Source of the DNA: Atherinomorus stipes
Taxonomy: Eukaryota > Chordata > Actinopteri > Atheriniformes > Atherinidae
Length of the DNA: 64,000 bases
Assembly: GCA_023101725.1 (NCBI GenBank)
Contig: JALJCO010003012.1
Location: 489,001-553,000 of the forward strand
Direction: 5' to 3'
Below the pieces are notes generated by a model. The model was given only the letters and a program-made list of their open reading frames with translations, did no database searches and was not told the DNA's origin. Below are positions 58,487 through 64,000 of this stretch, in pieces. The translations under genes and the position numbers were made by a program. The first letter of the stretch is position 1, and each line of letters begins with the position of its first letter.

Positions 58487-59298
58487 TGCGTACACACCAA
58501 ACGCAATTTGGGCATCAAAAACGCACCTGACACCCAAAGTTGGACGCTGGGTCGCTAAAAAGTCAGACACTTGATTTCCAGCGTCAAAAAGCCCCCGACG
58601 CGCATCGAGGGATGTCCAGCCAAGGTGCACTGTTTGCACAGTGACAGATACAGGAGAGAGCGGCTCGGCTTTATGTGATACACAAAGCTAGGGAACATCG
58701 CCGACGGGTATCTCTGCTCTGTGTCTGGTTCACCAGATGATTCCAGGTGTTCTGAGTGTGATGAGTTTCGTCATTTACTCCAGGAGCTGCGCTGACGAAG
58801 GGCGCTTAGAGCTGTCTGATCCGGCCCAGTTTAAAAACCCGCTGTCCCGATGCGGGGCAGGCAGCATTATAAGCCCAGTAAATCCTATGAGAACAGCAGG
58901 TCATCAAACCACCGTTCAGAAACTGGGACCGGACACAGATCACAGTTTATCCTCCTCTGTCTTCAGAGACAGAGGAGATTCCCCTGGTTCTTCTTGGTGT
59001 TTTCCTTCCTCTCATAAAATGTGTGTCTGTGTCATGACATTGAGTCACTCTGATTGGTTGACACCCTGCGTCACGGCGCCAAAGTTTCCAACTCCGACGT
59101 CTGCCGCCCGTGACGTGCGTCAAACACTCAAAATCTCAAAACTCGACACATGAATTGCGCAAAACGCATCCAGACGCGCCGTGCCCGAAGCCATAACGCG
59201 CCACAGGGTTTTCAACACCTCCTCGATGCGCATCGGCTATTGACTTTGCATGTAAACCTCACACCCTTGATGCCCAGATCGCGTTTGGTGTGCACGCA
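58487..59298 (+). mobile_element. PIF/Harbinger element, non-autonomous, with transposase remnant
   Basis: The ends are TGCGTACACACCAAACGC and, reverse-complemented, TGCGTGCACACCAAACGC, both followed by ATTTGGGCATCAA-like sequence. Subterminal GACGC/GCGTC words abound. At 58760-58795 the plus strand encodes DEFRHLLQELR then a stop, the N-terminal motif of Harbinger transposases also seen at 1522-1765. It begins 3 bp after the TTAA element. A 3-bp duplication is not clear. The 138-codon frame 58737-59153 is in another register. Confidence 0.75.
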
Positions 59299-59299
59299 A

Positions 59300-59960
59300 G
59301 AGTGCAAGAAGCAAGAAGAAGGCCATTGTTGAAAGAAAGTCATATCAGTAGCTGCCAGTACCATGTTTGACCACTGTGAAACATGGTAGTGGCAGCATCA
59401 TGGAGTGGGGATGATTTTCTTCAGCAGAGAGAGAAAAAAGAGAGACAAAATACTGGGAAATCCTGGAAGAAAAACTGTTGGAGGCTGGGATGGAAGTTCA
59501 CCTACAGTATCTACAGAATAGTGACCCTAAACAATAAAGCTAGAGCTACGATGGAACATTAAAACAAAGTCCAGACCAAAATCCACATATTTCCATCCAA
59601 TCTGACTGAGTTTGAGATATTTTGCATGAAAGAACTGGCAACCATTTCAGTCTGTAAATGAGCAAAACTGGTAGAGACATACCCCCAAAAGATATGCAGT
59701 TGTAAATGTAGTGAAAGGAGGCTCTACCAGTTCTATAAGTATTAAGTTAGGGGGGCTGAAGACAAATAGACATCACACTTTTCAGGGTTTTTTTTTTTTT
59801 TACTTTTAAAACATTATTTTGTTCCCCAATCACAGTTACAGACCTCTTTTTATTTGTTTGTCAAATAAAATCCCAGTAAAATGCATTTAAGGTTGTGGTT
59901 GTAACATGAAAGAATGTGGAAGACTTAAAAGGGGTATGAATGCTTCTGCAAGCCATGTGT
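59300..59960 (+). mobile_element. Tc1/mariner relic, 3' half
   Basis: VKHGSGSIMEWG (59376-59411) matches the 'VKHGGGSVMVWGCFS' core of Tc1 transposases. After decayed sequence (ATAGTGACCCTAAACA, the second-aspartate region; AATCTGACTGAG) the end reads TGTGGAAGACTTAAAAGGGG then TATGAATGCTTCTGCAAG, a Tc1-type terminal region. The left end is missing. Stops are frequent. It is a separate family from the other Tc1 relics here. Confidence 0.7.
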
Positions 59961-60899
59961 GTATCACAGACATAATGACATACAATGAATACATGCTATT
60001 TATCCTCTGTTTGTGAATTACTTTATCTGCAGACACTGAACATTGCTGCCCATGAATCTATCTGTAGGCTAAGCAAAACACCTACTAAACCTAAGCTAAC
60101 ATCTCTGTAGGGATGAGATCACAGTTCATAGTTGTGGGGGCATTCAACAAAGCTTCAGTTTCACAGTAATGGACCAAACACTGTACGATTATTTTCCCTC
60201 ACTTAACTCCATAGAAATGCAGCTTATGCCCCCAAACATAATTACACTGATCGACATTTCCAAAAATGATGAGATTCATGCTCGACATGTCTTTACATAC
60301 GTCAAAACGTCCACTTTTTACAAGCAGATGTGGTCAGAAACAAATAAATATGAAGGATTGAGATGAAAAAATAAGCTTATTGAAGCGCTACTCTGCGGCC
60401 TTACATGGCAGGCACCATCCATTCTACACATTATACACTGTCCTTCACTAGCTGTGTTACAACTACAGTATTTTGCAAAATAAAAGCAATATTTCTAAAA
60501 ATTCAACAAAGTACAACTGCAATTTACAGATGTTTCCACTTGATTGTATTTAGCACATAAGCTGTAATTCTTGTGAAATCTCATCTCTCCTCTTCAAGGA
60601 GCATGGAGAAGCTGAAGTATTACATTTTGGAGCAGCTATTTAGATTGCCACATCTTTCAAAGCCCTTCTCCCTCTTCTTTTTCTAATTCCTTGTAAAACC
60701 CTGCATTTCGCTGTTGTTCACCATCAAGGACGGCGGTTATATTTTTCTCTTTCATTATAAAAAGCTTTCTGTCTCCTCATCTGTTTCTACATATGGTGCC
60801 ATCTTTACTAGAAATGAAGTGGTAATCTGACACCCTACGTCATGTCCAGTTACATAAATGCAAAAAGTGTTCACATTGCACTTTTGAGATGCATTTCTA
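59961..60899. other. Intergenic, no gene seen
   Basis: AT-rich single-copy-looking DNA. A 65-codon frame at 60169-60366 is unsupported. Confidence 0.5.
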
Positions 60900-61365
60900 C
60901 AGTCGTCTTCAAAATTATTCATACCCTCCAATTAAAGAAGGAAAAAAAATCAGCTGCCAGTGAAATAATTTAAAATTGACAGAAGTAATAATAAATAAAA
61001 ATCATGAAAATCGTGACATTGATTATGAATTGTGGTTCAACAACAATATTAAAAACAAACTCACAAAAATAAAACAAGTAAATGGACTGTATTTATATAG
61101 CTCTTTTCTAGTCACACTGACCATTCAAAGTGCTTCACACTACAGGTCGCATTCACCCAGTCACACACACATTCACACACACATACCCCGATAGGCACAT
61201 CGGGAGGCAATGTGGGATTCAGTGTCTTGCCCAAGGACACTTTGGCATGCAGTATGGGGAAGGAATCGATCCACCAACCCTCCGTCTGAAAGATGACTGC
61301 TCTTCCACCTGAGCTACAGCTGGTAAACAAGCAAGACGAGGCTCCGAAGCTAAAATTTTGTTACA
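60900..61365. mobile_element. Tc1/mariner MITE, second copy, split by a SINE
   Basis: After TA (60898-60899) the end CAGTCGTCTTCAAAATTATT and the next 178 bp match the reverse complement of the right side of the 25670-26275 element (shared CAGCTGCCAGTGAA, TCGTGACATTGA, GAATTGTGGTTCA). After the SINE, GGCTCCGAAGCTAAAATTTT (61340-61359) resumes the same alignment. The rest is lost at or before the hAT start at 61379. Confidence 0.75.
61079..61324 (-). repeat. tRNA-derived SINE with 7-bp target duplication
   Basis: AAACAAG is repeated at 61072-61078 and 61325-61331. On the minus strand the element starts with a tRNA-like head: A box TAGCTCAGGTGG (61305-61316) and B box region GGTGGATCGATTCC (61262-61275). 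The body contains a GTGTG-rich stretch, and the tail reads GCTATATAAATACAGTCCAT. The family is widespread in teleosts (AFC-like type, name from recognition only). The head is too diverged to be a working tRNA. Confidence 0.8.
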
Positions 61366-61378
61366 TAACCCTTTAAGG

Positions 61379-61480
61379 CAGGGGTGTCCAAATTCTTTAC
61401 AGTGGAGGGGCCAAAAGGGAGGGTGGTCGTGGGCCAAAACTAAAAATTTGGTGTTTCAGCGTATGGAATCCAATATGCTT
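61379..61480. mobile_element. hAT (Charlie-like) left end
   Basis: CAGGGGTGTCCAAATTCTTT, then GGAGGGGCCAAAAGGG and GTGGGCCAAAACTAAAA, form the well-known hAT terminus 'caggggtgtccaaa ... gggccaga ... gtgggccg'. The right end, expected to read TTTGGACACCCCTG, was not found, so the extent is unknown. A gcataat/'CCAAAAATAAATCACAAAG' stretch to about 61680 may belong to it. Confidence 0.6.
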
Positions 61481-61714
61481 AGCCTATAGCATAATTGTCA
61501 AAAATAAAACCTCATACAAAGTAATGTGGAAAATGAACAACCCTATTTTTTTACAGCCTGAAATTTCTGAATATCCAAATAGGCCTCCAAAAACATTTGG
61601 CAAAACATCAATTTCAAATCTCCATGAGGCCAAAAATAAATCACAAAGATTATTAAACAGTGACTTTCTGCTTGAATATTAGGTATACTACTTTAACCCT
61701 TTATTAACTGCAAT

Positions 61715-61770
61715 AGAAATGACCCGTCTATGCCTGCTCTGTTATTTTTGGGCATAGTGGGGTCATTTCT
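61715..61770. repeat. Inverted repeat hairpin
   Basis: Arms of 20 bp (61715-61734, AGAAATGACCCGTCTATGCC; 61751-61770) pair with two mismatches around a 16-base loop. It is probably the core of a small palindromic element. No known microRNA sequence was recognised. Confidence 0.6.
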
Positions 61771-62826
61771 TGGGGTATCCTCAAGTGTTTTATATTTTTA
61801 GAATCTGTACAACTTAAGCTACAAGGTTATGAACATCAATGGACAGTAATAACTTGCAATGCTCTTGAAAAAATGCCATGAATATTAAAAATACACAAAA
61901 ATCGGAATTGTTTTCATCACATCTTACTAACTAAAAAAACAAAACATAGTGATCCAAAACATTTCTAAATGTACAAAATTAAAATAAATACTTCTTAACA
62001 CTTTACAAGTTATTGCAACCATTTATCTCTTTTAGTTTTTGAGATACAGTCCTTATTGGTTGCAGAGTACAAAGGCGATTTGATTTCAGCTTCAAGATAA
62101 AGCAGCTAATAAAAGCATTTTATTTCTGCTTTGGCGTCATTTGATGGGAGTATTTCCAGCTGCTTTACCTAGAATATCTAAAATAAACAAAAAAGGTTCT
62201 GGACCATTGAGAAGCTGAAAAATTATTCAAAATTCTGTAATTTTTTCATAAATCCAAGAAATGAACCTACGAAATGAACATACAAAAACTATAAAAAATT
62301 CAGAAAATGATTGAATAATTGTTGAGTATCTTCAACCTATTTTGAATATATATTTTTTAATTCTTTCGTTTTTGAATCAGGTTATTTTATGTACAGGGTG
62401 CACTTTCGATTTGTGAAAATACTGCACAGTATGTGTGCTGTAACTTGTGGTATCATCAGAGCCGGTTCACAGTTCCCTTACCTGCTCTGCCAAATATTTC
62501 CTGCAGACTCCAGATGTGTAAATATAAACTATGCTAAGACTTGCCTAAATGCAAAATAAAAAAAATCTTTAAAAAAAACAAACAAACCCTAAGCCACTAA
62601 TGTCATAAAAACAACAAGAAACCACTAATCTTGCTGCAGATCTGTAGTAGAACTAAGCCACTTCATATGCTGAAATTAGCAACTGTTATTAAAAAAAAAA
62701 AAAAACTACTGAAAACCAGCTAAAACCATGTAAAACACAATATAAATGACAGAACAACCTATTCCCGCTTTATTTTCCTCATTATTTGTCTCTCTTTCCA
62801 TCGTCAGTCTCTCTGGGAGTGACCAC
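61771..62826. other. Intergenic, no gene seen
   Basis: AT-rich with a 15-A run at 62691-62705. No coding support. Confidence 0.5.
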
Positions 62827-64000
62827 TTAAAGGAGCCCTATCATGAAAAATGGACTTTTAAGAGCTTTTCAGCATGTCAGTGTGTTATTTCCTCATCAAG
62901 AAATTATTTAAATCGTTATTTTTCTTCATTCATGCATATTTGAGTAATCTACATGAATATTTAAACCAAGCGCTACCTCCTTGCAAACGGCTGACTACCC
63001 ACCGCGTTACGTATGAACGTGGCACCAATCACGAAAGTCCAAATGCTCATGCTCAGTATCGTAGCAAGACGCCCTCTGTTGAACAGAAACTCAGAGAATC
63101 CTATACACACTCTCTGAGGAAGAAACTAACACCTGCAGGAAGATTTCCTCAGAGACAAGCAGCCATCAGCTAACAGACGTTTGCTCCAGAGTTCAGGAGA
63201 ATTTTCTTCCTTTTTTTTTTCTTTTTTTTAAGCTCTAGAGGACAGCAAGTTGGGAAAAATGCACTTACGTTCAGCGTGGTTATGTTCAGCGTGGGAGTTT
63301 ATTTGTTGTGCTGGATGAATCGACTTGCCAGAAGTGGTTGGATTATAACTTCAGGAGCAGGGAAAAAAAACCTCAACTTTGTGTGTGAACTTCACTCCTG
63401 ACAACTTCATGAATCTCAGGCAGTAAAGTGTTTTTTTCTCTGGGATTACTTCTGAAACCTGACGCAGTTCCTACTTTAAAAACGCGCATGGACAGACAAC
63501 AACACTGGTGAGTCAACACATCTCTCAGCTCAATGCTAACTGTTAGCCTATGATTTGTTCGCTAATTTACTTACTTGTCAGGGGTCTCTGTGGTACTTCT
63601 GTGGTACTGTGTGTACTTCAAACTCCATATCAGACTCTGGGTCGAGCGCATACAGCTCCATAACAGGCTCCTCCGTTTGATCTCGTTGATCGGAGTCCGA
63701 TTATCCATCAATGTTTACAAGATCCATGTGAGTGCTGCTTAGCTCAGCGCTAACTGTTAGCCTATGATTTGTTCGCTAAATTACTTGCTTGTCAGGGGTC
63801 TCTGTGGTACTTCTGTGGTACTTCTGTGGTACTGCGTATACTTCAAACTCCATATCAGACTCTGGGTCGAGCGCATACAGCTCCATAACAGGCTGGTCTG
63901 TTTTATCCCGTCGATCGGAGTAATTATCCATCAATGTTTACTACTAACATCCACATGAGAGCTGCCGGTGCCGGTGCTACAGACAATTCTGTGACCCTTC
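62827..64000. mobile_element. TTAA-type element, left end, runs off the window
   Basis: TTAA (62827-62830) is followed by AGGAGCCCTATCATGAAAAA, a recurrent teleost terminus ('ttaaagggaccctattatg'). The right end lies beyond the window. The interior includes a tandem duplication (63524-63964, separate entry). Frames of 99 and 64 codons inside are unsupported. Confidence 0.5.
63524..63964. repeat. Tandem duplication of a 214-bp unit
   Basis: Unit 1 spans about 63524-63737 and unit 2 about 63738-63964. GCTAACTGTTAGCCTATG starts at 63535 and 63749 (214 apart), while CTTCAAACTCCATATCAG is 225 apart, because an internal 11-bp word (GTGGTACTTCT type) is present one more time in unit 2. The units differ at scattered sites, so the duplication is not brand new. 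Confidence 0.85.

Noticed and set aside
58737..59153. 138-codon open frame, plus strand
   Set aside because: Inside a non-autonomous Harbinger element and in a different frame from its recognisable transposase motif.
61262..61324. Possible tRNA gene
   Set aside because: A and B boxes are present, but the sequence is the head of a SINE with tail and target duplication, and the cloverleaf is not maintained.
61715..61770. MicroRNA precursor
   Set aside because: Hairpin is short and matches no known microRNA seed that I recognise; kept only as an inverted repeat.
63524..63964. CRISPR-like array
   Set aside because: Two long units with no short repeats and unique spacers, in a vertebrate genome; a simple tandem duplication.

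Overview
This window is vertebrate, almost certainly ray-finned fish, nuclear DNA. The evidence is the repeat content: several degraded Tc1/mariner transposons, hAT and PIF/Harbinger miniature elements (MITEs), TTAA-flanked elements, 3' ends of CR1/L2/Rex-type LINEs and tRNA-derived SINEs, in sequence types I recognise from teleost genomes. Family names here come from recognition and visible structure (terminal repeats, target duplications, protein motifs), not from a database search. No host protein-coding exon, rRNA, genuine tRNA gene or CRISPR array can be supported. Every recognisable coding trace is a broken piece of a transposon. The window looks like a gene desert or the inside of a very long intron.

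Layout. 1-11456 is mostly single-copy intergenic DNA with a MITE relic (989-1245), a Harbinger transposase relic (about 1285-1800), one copy of a TTAA-ended repeat (4610-4951) and a clean Harbinger MITE with a TTA duplication (5689-6316). 11457-16357 is one ancient minus-strand Tc1-like transposon split into four collinear pieces by three later insertions, one of which was itself interrupted. 16358-25669 is mostly single-copy, with a (GAAA)n array followed by a strikingly C-poor tract and a tRNA-like SINE head. 25670-30512 holds a Tc1-type MITE, a 1.1-kb hAT element and two Tc1 relics. 30513-45763 is mostly single-copy DNA with homeodomain- and POU-type motif clusters that could be conserved regulatory elements, plus an L2 3' end. 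45764-47346 is a three-level nest (hAT MITE containing a hAT MITE containing a TTAA element). 49365-51201 is a LINE 3' end followed by nested MITEs. 53500-54420 is a LINE 3' end split by a 365-bp hAT MITE with a perfect 8-bp duplication. 55470-57010 is a purine-rich then pyrimidine-rich block. 57342-61480 is a back-to-back pile-up of hAT, TTAA, Harbinger, Tc1, SINE and hAT sequences. The window ends inside a TTAA-flanked element carrying a 214-227 bp tandem duplication.

There is no set of host genes working together to describe. The strongest content is the insertion history, because exact target duplications and collinear fragments fix the relative order of several transposition events. I found no convincing new biological system. 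The points most worth checking are the nested insertions, the C-depleted tract and the octamer/TAATTA-containing candidate conserved elements.
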